Source of the DNA: Acestrorhynchus altus
Lineage: Eukaryota > Chordata > Actinopteri > Characiformes > Acestrorhynchidae
Assembly: GCA_034509495.1 (NCBI GenBank)
Contig: CM067521.1
Location: 5,256,292 to 5,320,291 of the forward strand
Reading direction: 5' to 3'
DNA: 64,000 bases
Part shown: piece after piece, positions 48,313 through 59,880 of the stretch
Layout of the letters: every line of letters starts with the position of its first letter
How positions within the stretch are numbered: position 1 is the first letter of the stretch
Made by a program: the position numbers and the translations under genes
Notes under the pieces: generated by a model
Told to the model about the DNA's origin: nothing
Seen by the model: only the letters and a program-made list of their open reading frames with translations
Databases searched by the model: none

Positions 48313-49811
48313 TTTAAGCCTTTAGCATTGTTGATCCCATTACATCAATTTAAGGGTTTAAGGGTTTTTACACTCACTCTTCTACTCCTCTGAATGGTCA
48401 CTGCAGGTCAGGTTTGGAGGAGTTTTTATTAGGCTATTTTTAAGGGTTGGCTGTTTGTACTCTCAGATTAAACACTGACCCTTACCTGGACAGGTAAAAT
48501 ATCTGTGGCCTAATCCAATTCAGGGCAGTCCATTGCTGTCACATAGATGCCAAACATAGATGGGGCCAATGCTTATCCCAGAGTAGGGGGGTTTCAGGTC
48601 CAGCTATTAAAAAATCAGCCCAGGATTTAGTTTGAACTGCTTAGGTCACACCACCTACCCCTTATTAGGTTTGGTCATTTTTAGAATAACAATGGCTTTT
48701 ACTCCACCTTGAGTTCATTAAGATAATAATAGCTTGGCAGGCTGAATCAAATCCCTTAATTTAATGGATTCATTTAATGTGAATATTGTTTTTAACACAG
48801 GAAATGTTTTCAGCAACTTTCATTGACTCTGAAACTTCTTCTATACTAATATCATGTTTAAACCCCCCCCAAACAGGTGCTGCAGAAGCTGGGAAAAGCA
48901 CCATCATGAAGCAAATGAAGTGAGTATTGCACACTCTGTAATTGCTCACTTCAACTGGCCACTCTGTAACTGCACATTCCAACACACATTCTAAATGGGC
49001 ACCCTATAACTGTGCATATTAACTGTGCACTGTAACTGGGCACACTGTAACTCTGCACTCCAACTGGGAACCCTGTAATTGCTCACTCCAACTGGGCACA
49101 CTCTTATGGCGCACTCCATCTGGACACTCTGCAACTGCACACATTAACTGGGCACTCTATCTGTGCACTGTAACTGGGCACTCTGTAACTGCACAATCCA
49201 ACTAGGCACACTGTAACAATGCACTCTAACTGGGCACCCTGTAACTGTGCATATTAACTATGCACTGTAACTGGGTACATTGTAACTCTGCACTCCAACT
49301 GGGCACCCTGTAATTGCTCTCTCCACCTGGGTGCACTGTTATGGCACACTCCATCCGGGCACTCTGCAATAGCACACATTAACTGGACACTCTATCTGTG
49401 CACTGCAACTGGGCACTCTGTAAGTGTTAGCATTCCAGTGGTGCACTCTGTAACTGCACATTCCATCTGGGCACTCTGTAATTGCACATATTAACTGGAT
49501 TAATATGGACATTCTGTAACTGAGCGCCCCAACGGGGCATTCTGTAACTGCTCATATTAACTGGTCAGTATCTAACTGTGCAATCGAACTGTAACTCGGC
49601 ACTCTGTAATGGTGCAATGTGACTGTGCATTCCAAATGGGCACTTCAGCTGTGCACTGTGTAACTGTGCACAATTGAGCACTCTAACCGCACACTTTGTA
49701 ACTGAGCACTTTTGAAGCATGCCTGTGACTGGGGGATGTTGTAAAGGGGAAACAACTTTTATTTACCTTTTAAACTTGAAATTGAAACAGAAATTCTGTT
49801 TGCTAATTTAA

Positions 49812-49881
<70 letters not shown>

Positions 49882-50101
49882 GTGTGTGTAGGATCCTGTA
49901 CCGTGGTGGATATACTAAAGAGGAGCAATTGGAGTATAAGGCAGTGATTTACGGGAACGTTCTGCAGTCAGCCATTACCATCACCAGTGGCATGGAGACC
50001 CTGCATATCAAATACGACACACCAACAGCGACCGTTAGTACACACACACACATATACACACCCACAAACACAGGCACACATGCACACACATGCACATACA
50101 T

Positions 50102-50140
<39 letters not shown>

Positions 50141-53100
50141 GACACATACAGTATGCACACGCACACACACACACACACACACACACTACAGACAAAAAGC
50201 TTGGACACAGCACCACCTTTGTAGCCAGACATCTGAAGCCTGGCACGATCCAAGGGGCCCTATTTCTGACCCCTGTTTTCTAAATCAGAAAATGAATATA
50301 TGGAATAAGAATTTTGCTGCACTGTAAAATTATTAAATGCAAATTAAATGATCAGCTTAATGTAGTGTTTGATCAGCAGCATGGAAAGATGTAAAACTGG
50401 TACGTCACCTCCAGGAAATTATCTACTCCCTTTTACTGGTCTTTGAGCTTCGTACTGTCCACCTCACTCCTTGTGGGTAAATTACATTACATCAGGTCTT
50501 TAAATCAGACAGATCAAATAATGTTTAGGTGGAGGTGCTGCCATTTCACAATCTACAAAGTGCACTACATAGAGGAGAGGGCAAATAGTACAAAAAACTG
50601 CACTTGGTGAGTCTTTACACTAGCTCACTGTAGAGGTCCAGCTGGAGTGACTTCTCGGTGCTGTGTATGTGTAGGAGGATGGGAAGAAGCTGCAGAAGAT
50701 AGCGGACTCCATTGAGACAGGCACCATGTCCACAGAACTGGTGGAGATCCTGAAGAGTCTGTGGAGAGACGCTGGATTTCAGGCAGCCATTGAGAGATCC
50801 GCAGAGTACCAGCTCACCGACTATGCAACTTAGTGAGTAACCGTGTGTGGGTGTGGGTTTGGGTGTTTTACTGAGACACTGATGAACGTGTTTGTGCTCA
50901 GTTTCCTTAGTGACCTGGACCGGATCAGCGCATCCGATTACATCCCAAATGACCTGGATGTGCTCTATGCTCGCGCCAAAACAACAGAAATAGTGGAGGA
51001 GCAGTTCATCTTCAAAGACCTCAACTTCAGGTAAAGGAAACTCACAGAGGTGGAAAATCCAGAAAGAAATAAACCACAGGATTTTGTTCCAACCGAACCT
51101 GGACCTGGATTACCCACAAACTACAACCTATGGTGTCCAGACACTTCCCAGTCCAGCTCCTCCTGAAATCAAGTCTATTATCCAGGAATGTGAACCAATT
51201 TTCTGCAATAACATCCCCCACTTTTCGTCTTCTTCTTCTTCTTCTTCTTCTTCTTCTTCTTCTTCTTCTTCTTCTTCTTCTTCTTCTTCTTCTTTTTTCC
51301 CATTACAATTTGAAAGTGTCAGTTTCCAAATTCCATTAGGACTCTCCCCATTTCATATGAGGCTGCTCACCCATAGAAAGCATGGCCAATTTTGCTCTAT
51401 TAGACTGTGGCTGGTGATGGCCAGCAGTGTTACCCGGGATTCGAACGTGCCATCTTCGGATCATAGTTCTACATAATCGTGCTCAGATCAGCATTATGAT
51501 CCAAGATCCTCAGGTTGTAGTGCTGAGACGTTCTTATCCCCAATCCTCTTCTGGTGTTGGAACATTGTTGTGAGGAAGACTTGGTTGCATTCAGTGTCAG
51601 AGATTATGAGTTGGCTGGTTAGTGCTATGACGATGGAGTTCCATCATCACTCCTCAGAACCCAGCTTCACTGCTCCACAGCCAAGTGTCGGAGGGCTGTA
51701 GCCCATGCTAGGGTTGGGTATGGATGTGGTGTGTGTCAGTGTCCTCTTTGTTCATTCATGCAGCTGCCTCTTTGTTCATGCAGGATGTTTGATGCTGGGG
51801 GTCAGAGATCTGAAAGGAAGAAGTGGATCACCTGTTTTGAAGATGCTTCCTGCATCATCTTCTGTGCTGCTCTCAATTCCTATGACATGGCACTGGTGGA
51901 GGATGAGGAGGTGGTGAGTTGCCGCAGCATCACACGCAAACACATGCACACACTCATAGTCACTATGAACACCATTGTCTTTAACATATTAAAACATTTG
52001 ATCTTCATTTGAACTATTTGACTGTTGAAGTGAGTGGTATTACCATGGCAAGATCCAAAGAGCTCTCTGAGGTCTTCAGAAAGAAGGTTGTGGATGCAGA
52101 TGAGTCTGAAAGAGATCACAGGACCTACAAGTAGCTCTTGCCACATTTGATGTCAAAGTGCAAGGAGGAAACCCTTCCAACAAAATAAAAACATCCAGAC
52201 AAGACTGAAGTTCTCAAGAGAACATTTACACAAAGAGTAGGACGTCTGGATCAGTGTGCTTTGGACTGATTATTTGGGCACAGAAGTTGTTTTTTGGGGG
52301 ATATGCATTCTGCTCTAGATCAGGGATAGGTCGATGGGTTAGAGCAGAGATAACTGGCCCTCCAGGATCAGGACCGCCTACCTCTGGTTTAGCAGTAACC
52401 TAGAATGCCTCGCTACAGATTTTGTGCAGCAAAACGGTTCTGGAGGCAGCTCTGTCTTTGAGGCAGAACAAATGCAATCGGGTTTCTCCTGATAGCTTCT
52501 AAGGCAGTATTTTCTTTGCTGGCTTGCTTTTTAGCTGACTAAGTAATGTTTTGCAGACAAACAGTTATACCATGCATGTCATATAAAACCCTGAGAGGCA
52601 TATATACATTTCTAAATCACCAACTACTGCTTATTTTATTTGGTCACTCAATAAACCAGTGGTTCTCTATCCTGGTTCTGGAGGTACTCCAAACTGCCCT
52701 GCTAGTAGAGTTTTCTGCTATACCGTACACACTTCAGCTCAGTAAGGGCTTGTAAATTAGTTCATTAGTTGGATCAGGTGTGATGGAATTAGGGGAAACT
52801 CTAAAACAAGCAGGGCAGTGGTATTCCAGGACCAGGATTGAGAACCACTGGCCTACACGAATTGTGCTTGTTCTGCCTCAGAGGCAGAGGTGCCTCCAGA
52901 ACCATTTTTGAGTAGCAATATTGCACACTGCTCTTCCTGTAATAGCAACAGGGATCAACCCCTGCTGATATTCAGTGTTTTACTGTCTGCTCTACAGAAC
53001 CGAATACATGAAAGTCTGCACCTGTTCAACAGCATCTGCAACCATAAATTCTTTGCTGGCACCTCCATCGTTCTCTTCCTCAATAAGAAGGATCTGTTTA

Positions 53101-54121
53101 AGGAAAAGATTGCCAAAGTGCCCTTGAGTGTCTGCTTCCCCAACTACAGTGGTTCGTATCTTTCTTTTCTTTTGTTTACATTTTACATGCAACATTTTGG
53201 TCAGAAACAAGATTCCTCTTTGCTCAAATGTAGAAGCAGTGGTGTTAAATCCAGGTCCAGAAAGTAAAAATCCACCCCAGCATTCTGTTGTGGCTGCCAT
53301 GAAGGCTTGCTGTATATGTATACTGCAGCAGAGCCAATTAGGCAGTCAGAACAAAATTCTGGGCCCGATTTTGACTTTCTGGACCTGGATTACCCACCTC
53401 TAGACCCAAACTTGTTTGGTGTCTGAGCTGTAATGTCTAACAACCAAACCCAATGCAGAGTCGATGAAACACAACCAAGGCGGGTCTTATATTTATTCTT
53501 TACATTTTTTATATTTGCTCTTATATATTGTATATCACCATTTCTTGGAAGCGTATCAAAATAGGAATTTTCTCAAAATATCGCCCAGTCCTACACTGAG
53601 GACAGAGACATCACTATTTTCAATGCTTCGATTGTGACGTGAAAACTATTCCTAACATGGTCAAACAGTTCATCCCCGTAAATGCAATGAATGGATATGT
53701 TCTGCAAGCTAGTACAACATGTTGACAATTTTCTCACTCACAAATAAAGCATTGCTTTGCAGTGTAACAGTTTTCCTCATTTACATTAGCCTGGTAGTTC
53801 CTGTGTAAAACCACACAAGCACACCTTGAACTTTAGACACTGAGAATGTCCAGGCTGATTTGGAGTATGTGTAGAGTGGGAACTCTTGCTTCACTGCCTG
53901 ACCCCTGACCCAAACTGTTGTACCTGTGCTCAGGCTCAAACAGCTTCGACGAAGCCTCCAACTACATCAAGCAGCAGTTTGAGGATTTGAACACTAATAA
54001 AGGAGGAAAGCCAATCTATACCCACATGACCTGCGCTGTGGACACCAAGGACATCGAGAGCAACTTTAACTCCGTCACTGATACCATCATTAAAAACCTG
54101 AAGGAGTGTGGCCAGTTGTAA
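44387..54121 (+). CDS. Divergent transducin-class G-protein alpha subunit lacking the N-terminal helix
   Basis: Exons 44387-44426, 48877-48919, 49892-50033, 50675-50832, 50902-51030, 51784-51913, 52998-53151 and 53934-54121 give 327 residues with no break. Exons 2-7 are 43, 142, 158, 129, 130 and 154 nt, the canonical Gi/Gt sizes. The stretch LHLFNSICNHKFF and YTHMTCA is transducin-like rather than Gi-like. Retained: P-loop GKS (19-21), switch Arg152 and Thr156, DxGGQ Gln178, NKKD (243-246), TCA (298-300), Cys324. Odd: exon 1 codes only MGSTEKYIKVLLLG, so the ~25-residue alpha-N helix that binds G-beta-gamma is absent and the Gly2 context is poor for myristoylation; the P-loop reads GAAEAGKS rather than GAGESGKS, KTTG is KTTE, DVGG is DAGG, and the tail is KNLKECGQL, one residue short. 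It sits near gpr61 as GNAI3/GNAT2 do in human. Probably an expressed, fast-evolving GNAT paralogue; loss of normal receptor/beta-gamma coupling is inference. AATAAA at 54270-54275. Confidence 0.88.
46230..46440. mobile_element. Dispersed repeat of the GGGCTGGGCAAT(AT) type
   Basis: TAGGGCTCGGCACTATGA, AATACTGTAGTCTAATAAG and CAGACTGTCCAGCCCTAG; inverse-complementary ends AGGGCT and AGCCCT. Related text at 43570-43930, 34200-34260 and 55805-56110. In G-alpha intron 1. Confidence 0.6.
46870..47045. mobile_element. Dispersed repeat (TTTCTCAACCCTGGTCCTG family)
   Basis: Begins GTGTTTCTCAACCCTGGTCC and ends TCCAGGACCAGGGTGAAGAA, inverse-complementary ends, with CACACCTGATTCAACTAATC inside. Other copies at 30040-30130, 52655-52855 and 58240-58325. 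In G-alpha intron 1. Confidence 0.7.
47650..48195. mobile_element. Foldback/MITE-like repeat, copy 6
   Basis: Family words from ACACTCACTGTCCATTCTAT through ACTTTGTAGTTCTATAATTA, ACCACAGAGCTGGTATTATG, TTCCTCCACCTTGTAGATGT to CCTGCTCTGTGGTGGTTCTG. In G-alpha intron 1, followed by a (CA)n run at 48249-48311. Confidence 0.85.
48249..48311. repeat. (CA)n microsatellite
   Basis: About 31 uninterrupted CA units in G-alpha intron 1. Confidence 0.97.
48925..49715. repeat. Degenerate GGGCACTCTGTAACTG minisatellite
   Basis: About 25 imperfect units of roughly 30 bp (AACTGGGCACTCTGTAACTG, CACATTCC) fill almost the whole second G-alpha intron, starting 6 bp after exon 2. Confidence 0.92.
49813..49878. 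repeat. (GT)n microsatellite upstream of G-alpha exon 3
   Basis: About 33 GT units; the array continues almost to the AG acceptor at 49890-49891, so it replaces the usual polypyrimidine tract. Confidence 0.97.
50038..50190. repeat. (CA)n array downstream of G-alpha exon 3
   Basis: Impure CA/CACATG repeats begin within 5 bp of the exon 3 donor (GT at 50034) and run for about 150 bp. Confidence 0.95.
51227..51292. repeat. (CTT)n microsatellite
   Basis: About 21 TTC/CTT units in the G-alpha intron between exons 51030 and 51784; translates as Ser or Leu runs only. Confidence 0.97.
51360..51480 (-). mobile_element. tRNA-derived SINE fragment
   Basis: Minus-strand GTTCGAATCCCGGGTA (51431-51446) is an excellent pol III B-box inside a degraded tRNA-like head. 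Confidence 0.6.
51950..52290 (+). mobile_element. Tc1-like transposon fragment
   Basis: Translation from 52045 (MARSKELSEVFRKKVVDA) looks like the N-terminal helix-turn-helix of a Tc1 transposase with stops soon after. The flanking TTTGATCTTCATTTGAACTA echoes the 2330-2790 element. In the G-alpha intron after exon 51784-51913. Confidence 0.7.
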
Positions 54122-54254
54122 TCTCGCCAACAACAACCTGTTTGGCCTAGTGCCAAATTTCTCTGACCTGAAGTGTAACCAGAGGAAATCACCAACAAAG
54201 TAACTTTAAACAAAGCAAATCCTCCCTCACTCCCTCCTCTAAGGAGCTCCTAAG

Positions 54255-54640
54255 GTGACATACCAGATAAATAAAGATAAGTTATGGCCACAATTTTGTA
54301 AGTCATGGGAACAAGATAGTTAAGTTGTGGGAATGACTTAGTAAGGCATAGGAATGAGATAGCTAAGTCATGGCCACCATAAATTAAGGTGTGGGAACAA
54401 CTTATTAGGTCATGGGAATGAAATAGTTAAGTTGTGGCCACAATTTAATCAGATGTATGTTATCACACGGGAGTGAGAAAGCTAGGTTATAGCCACTATT
54501 TAGAAAGGTGTGGTAATGATTATGGTATGGGAATGAGATAGATATGTCACTGCCATGATTTAGTAAGATGTGGGAACAACTTATTATGGGGTGGGAATGA
54601 GATGACTAAGTTGTGTCCATGATTTAGTAAGGTGTCTGAA
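54255..54640. repeat. Degenerate 60-bp repeat, TAAGTTGTGGCCACAATTTA type
   Basis: Six or so units of TGGGAATGAGATAGTTAAGT plus TGTGGCCACAATTTAGTAAG, immediately after the G-alpha stop codon and overlapping its putative 3' UTR and poly(A) signal. Confidence 0.88.
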
Positions 54641-56540
54641 ATGGCATTAAAAAAGATTTTATTCTTTAATACCTTAATTGGCAGAACAGTAACAACCAAA
54701 ACACTGACTGTAAAAAAAAAGAAATAAAACAAGAAAGACCACTGCAGTTGATTATGCTGCAGAACATTTCATTTTGTCACTTTATTGAAGGAGTTTGATT
54801 GTAATGGTTAAGGAAAAATCTGCCAGACATTTGAGCATTTTAATGTTTTTTTGGGGGGGTTTTTTTGTTGTTTTTTTACAGTGTACCTGACAACTCATTT
54901 ATCCTTATTTCACCTGGTGTCACTAAAGCGTCACTGCCTCAATGCTGCTACTCAGCATTCATGCACAGCGTGTCAGAGAGCAGGAATTTGTTTGTGTTTC
55001 AGATTGATTTTAGCTAATTGTGGAAATAAGATTTAGGAATCGATGGGGAAACAGGAGCTCATAAACAGTGTAGAGAAATGGCTCTGAGTGTAAAAGCTGT
55101 TCAGTGATGTGGTTTTACAGATTTACGGTGTATTTATCAGAACTTGCTTTAATAATTACTGTACATAAAAAAGATCCTGTAAACACATATTGTAACTTTG
55201 CAGTTTTATACAACAAATGAGAGAAGAACAATAATGCCTGTGTATGATAAAAAAGGACTTAGATGAAAAATGTTTCGCTAAAATTGAAAGTTATTAACTA
55301 AACTAATTTAACAAAATAACAAAAGTAATAAAGAGAAACCAATTGGCTGTTGGTCCACCCAGAAAATGCTGAGCCAGTGGGTCAATAGTGGTCTGTTATC
55401 CTCTTGTTATGAAAATGACTATGAAAATGTGACATTATTTATTTTCACTCATTCAGCCAATCACTGCTGTTTGCAGGACATGAGATAGGGCTGGACAATT
55501 GTGCAGAACAAAATTATGGATTTCTTCACAGAACTTGTATTATTGCTACTTTCGCTTTCAGGGAAAAATTATAAAATTGTGGCATTTCTCTCCAAAATTT
55601 TTCATCTTGTCACTTTGTTGGACCTGATTGATTATAACGATTAAGGAAAACATGTAAAATTACAGTATTTCTCTGCAGGACCTTTGATGATATTTTGTGT
55701 ACATTTATTGTTTCCCACTCTTGACTTGAATTAGGATGTTTGACGTTAATTTAAAATTTTGTTCAACTATTGCTGCTGTCTGCAGGACATGAAAGGATCT
55801 TTTGCACTTTAGGGCTGGGCAATGTATCATAAACAACAATGAGATATATTTTGAACAAGATATAAAAAATGGCCATATCATAATAGCACATCACTTGTGG
55901 TCTAATACTCCACAGAGTACAGTCTTGACCAAGTTATGTTGTAGAAACATCGTGATTAAAGGTTACTGTTTAAATGTACAGCATGCAGCTTCTGCCATTA
56001 CACATAAATACTGATGCGTTGTACTTTGGTAAGGTTTTCGTCAAATTGTTTTGTATTGTATGCCACCATTTCAGTCTTTCAGTCATAACACCCAGCCCTT
56101 ACATCAGGATATTCTTTGTCCAGAGTGTATTGTTTTGTCACATTCAAATATTTCATATTAATATTATATATTCCATTTATTAGTGGAGCATCTGTTAAAT
56201 AACTTGAGGTATACTCTTAAGCTGAAATAAACAGAGTGATAAAAGAAAATCAGCCTCTTCTGTTCTTATGGCTGTAGTATACTACGCAACGCACTGGACT
56301 ACTGTACCACTATAACCACATTACCATGCTCTACTGCACTGTGGTGGAGTTGGGTGTGTGGGTGGGTGGTTGGGTGGGTTGGGGGGAGTAGAGAGCATGA
56401 AGGAACAAGACTGAGAAAAAGAGGGAAAAGTGTAAGAGTGAGAAAGAGAGAGAGTGGGTGAGAGAGGGATACAGAGACAGTGGGGTTGTGTATTTAGACT
56501 CCATAAATAAACTCCTCCTCCACCTGTGAAATGTCGCCAC
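54641..56540. other. Intergenic, dispersed repeats only
   Basis: Contains a GGGCTGGGCAAT-type dispersed element (about 55800-56110) and AT-rich filler; no exon or RNA gene was recognised between the G-alpha 3' end and the X-box region. Confidence 0.55.
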
Positions 56541-56545
56541 CGATG

Positions 56546-56559
56546 GTTTCCATGGCAAC
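56546..56559. promoter_or_regulatory. RFX X-box motif
   Basis: GTTTCCATGGCAAC is two half-sites (GTTTCC, GGCAAC) spaced by AT and differs by one base from the ideal palindrome GTTGCCATGGCAAC. Sits in a low-repeat stretch (56505-56640). Confidence 0.6.
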
Positions 56560-57329
56560 CAAGATCCCAGAGCCACTGGAGTGCATGGATGAGATGGGCT
56601 GCAGTCACGCACTCACAAAGCGAAGGAAGTAAGGCCCAGGATGTAAGAAAATGAAAATTTAATTTTAATTGTGACTCTCGCTCCTCCACACATATGCACT
56701 GTGCGTGAGGCCAAAATGTTAAAGGTCACTACAACATACACATGTTTGTGTAAATATGAGTGTGTGTATACATTCGTACATAAACACACGTGTTTATGTA
56801 CACCTCTGTTAACATTAGACATAAGTATGTCAGGTCCAGCGAGTCCAAATGCCTGGGTGGCTCAGACCTTCTGGACCCAAAATGCCGTATTACGACTTGT
56901 CCTGGAGAACCAGCTTCCTGCGCAGTTTGTTAATTTCCCTGCTCTAAGGGAAGACCTACAAACTTGTTGTTTGACCATGCATACATACAGGCAACCAGCT
57001 GCATCCTGAACGTAGCTTATCATATACTTGCCTATGTGTTGTGTGTGTTACTTGAGGTTTCCTTTAGAGGGCAGACCAGAGAAGGTTTCCACATCGACTT
57101 TTAGAACAATACTGATTTTGCACCAGCAGTCTGAAAAACGTCACTGTGCGGCAGCAGAGAGTGGCTGTGCAGTCACAGAGTGGCTGTGGCTGAAATAGAC
57201 CCCTATTCCCTCATTGGTATTGCGCTACATAAGGAGAGTATTTTGTGTTTCTAGTGGTAGAAACAAAGAAAGTTGGACTCAGCACCAGTCAAATAAACAT
57301 GTGTGTGTGAGCTGTGTTTAAGCTCCATC

Positions 57330-57331
<2 letters not shown>

Positions 57332-57404
<73 letters not shown>
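57332..57404. repeat. (CA)n microsatellite
   Basis: About 36 uninterrupted CA units, intergenic between the G-alpha gene and gpr61. Confidence 0.97.
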
Positions 57405-57407
<3 letters not shown>

Positions 57408-59290
57408 GCATCATAATTCACCATGCATATTAGCATTAGGAAGGGATATCTTTATTATTGTAATAAAGGTTTAAGCCTGTTTGAAGAACCTTTATTCATT
57501 CACATGAGTAAGTGCAATATAAAACTCATGTTATTAAAGCCCACTTCCAACCTTGAGCTTAAATTCAGTGATAACTGAGTGCTATTTTGTGATAATTATT
57601 TCACTTAATTAATGTGTTAAGCTTTTAGGCCAATTTATCTCTGGTTGTGAAGTCTCTATAACCCATTATACCCCTTATACAGGCCATGAAAACTGAAGTA
57701 AATGTATTGTTTACGCTGTGCATGTGTTTACGCTCAAAAATGAAAGAGTCTAAGTCTAAAGCTTAGTATTGTGCTCATCTTAAGCTTGTTTGGGGAAAAA
57801 TATTTCTGCACATACAGTGCAAGTGTATATATACAGCCTGTGTATTATTAACACTATCAACTTTGAGGTTAAATTCAGCAGTTACTGACATATTAGAGAG
57901 ATACATCTATCTAGCTAGCTATATAACCCATTAGTTAACAGTCTTATGGTTTAAGTGTAATGGTTTAATCTTAGAGTCTATGCAATGCAAACTTCTCACC
58001 CAAAACCCACTTAAAACGCTGTTGATGCTGCTGAGTGCCTGTACTGCCCCCTAGAATATTAGTGTGTACTGCACCTCGCATACACAACGTGTTAAATTCT
58101 GAGGATGTGCATAACCAACACCAGTGGACATAAGATATGTGTGGCTTATGATGGGTACGCATTCGCGTAATTAATGCATATTTAAAGTCTAGTTAAAGTA
58201 TATTTCTAACCTAACAGCCCTACTAAATGTAGTAATTAACAGGTGAGCAGAATCAGGTGTGCTTGAGCAGGAAGAGCACAAATCTGTGCAGGAGTCTGGG
58301 ACTCCAGGACCAGGGTTGCCTACTCTGTAATTGATAAATTGTAATTAATAAATGAATGAATAAATGAATACACTGGGTTCAACCCACTGGGTTAAAGTGT
58401 ATCATTGTTTTTGTCGCTCCCTACCTGCCACCCCGAGAGCAACACCATTAACATCAACTGAACTCCTACAAATACAGAAATAAACACAGCTCACATCTAC
58501 AGAACGTTACACCAGGTTTCAATTAAGACTTCTGTTCCCGATTGAAAGTTTATAATACTCCACCAAATGTTCCCCAAACTGAGCTCCAGTGGCTGCCTTC
58601 AAACCAATTGAATTAATAATAAGTAATAAAAAAATGAATTAATACGTAATAAAAGTGGCGGTCAGCTGCCCAGCCATTCATAAACACCAACCAATTAAAG
58701 CAGCAGTTCTGCTAAAAAATAGATTGCCTCAGATTACCTTGGGTATACACCATTGCCTGAGCCGTGGTGTCTGAGGTTTACTTCTTTAGTCCAGAGATGA
58801 GTAATCCGGGTCCAGAACATCAAGACAATGCTCATCCACAGTACCTTTAAAGTCAGATGCCCTACCTGAGGCTACATCTCCAAGATTCCATTTAGGCATG
58901 AAGCTGAAATTCCACCTTAAAATAGTGTCATATTTACATTCAGGCCCATGTAGCTTCTGCACCATTTCCCATAAAGAAGCTGATGAGTAACTTCTGCCTC
59001 GTGAGTGCAAGTGTGTTTACAGTGTAATAAATCAACGCATTCTAAATCGTGTGGAAATGCTATACTGAGGTCATGTGTCAAATGTGGTGAAACCTTTCTG
59101 CACTGTGTAACAAGAGAAACAGCATGCAGAGCGTAAGCAAACAAGTGTGTGCCAAATTTACATTGTTTAAAGCAAGTGCCGCTGTTTCAGTAGTATCATA
59201 GAATATGATGTTTGCTGAGGGAAGCAGGTTATATGAACTAATATGAATTAATTATTATATTACAATATTATTATATATGCATATAATAAG
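57405..59290. other. Intergenic, no gene seen
   Basis: Mixed AT-rich sequence with one TTTCTCAACCCTGGTCC-family piece near 58240-58325. No exon-like segment bounded by splice sites was recognised. Confidence 0.5.
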
Positions 59291-59880
59291 GGTTCTTCAA
59301 GGGTAAAAACATTAACATTCTATATAGACCCATGAACACTCAAAGAATCCTTTGCATGAATAAAGGTTTTTTGCATCTTGTAAAGGTTCTTCAGACTGAT
59401 GGAGAATGCACTATTTAGAGTTCCATATAGATCCTTTTGGAAGGGTCTTACTATTGTTACAATGTTAAACTTGTAGAATAGTAGAACCTTTTTTGCTGTC
59501 ATATAGAACCCTTGTAGAAACGGTTCTATATACAACCCTCTACACATTCTTCATCAGTCATAATGTAAACAGCCCCTAATTCATGCAACGCGTTTGAGTT
59601 TTCATGGTTCTATATACGATTTTTTTACTGAAGAACCCTTGAAGAACCCTCATGTTTAAACATGTAAATCCATTTTTGGTGCTATCTAGAACCCTTTATT
59701 AAAAAGGTTTTTTTATATATAACCCTCTTCCGCACCTTCTCCATCAATCCAAAGAACCCTTTCATGATGCAAAGAACCCTTTATTCGTGCAAAGGCTTCT
59801 GTGAGTGTTCATGGTTCTATGTAGAACCATTTTCATTACTGAAGAAGCCTAGTAGAGCCCTCATTTTTAAGTGAGTAGTG
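59290..59880. repeat. AGAACCCTT-type interspersed repeat cluster
   Basis: Dozens of AGAACCCTT/AAGGGTTCT and TTCTATATAGAACC words in both orientations over 590 bp; a known sort of short inverted repeat in fish genomes, non-coding. Confidence 0.75.

Noticed and set aside
51084..51476. Poly-Ser/poly-Leu frames in a G-alpha intron
   Set aside because: Translation of the (CTT)n microsatellite.
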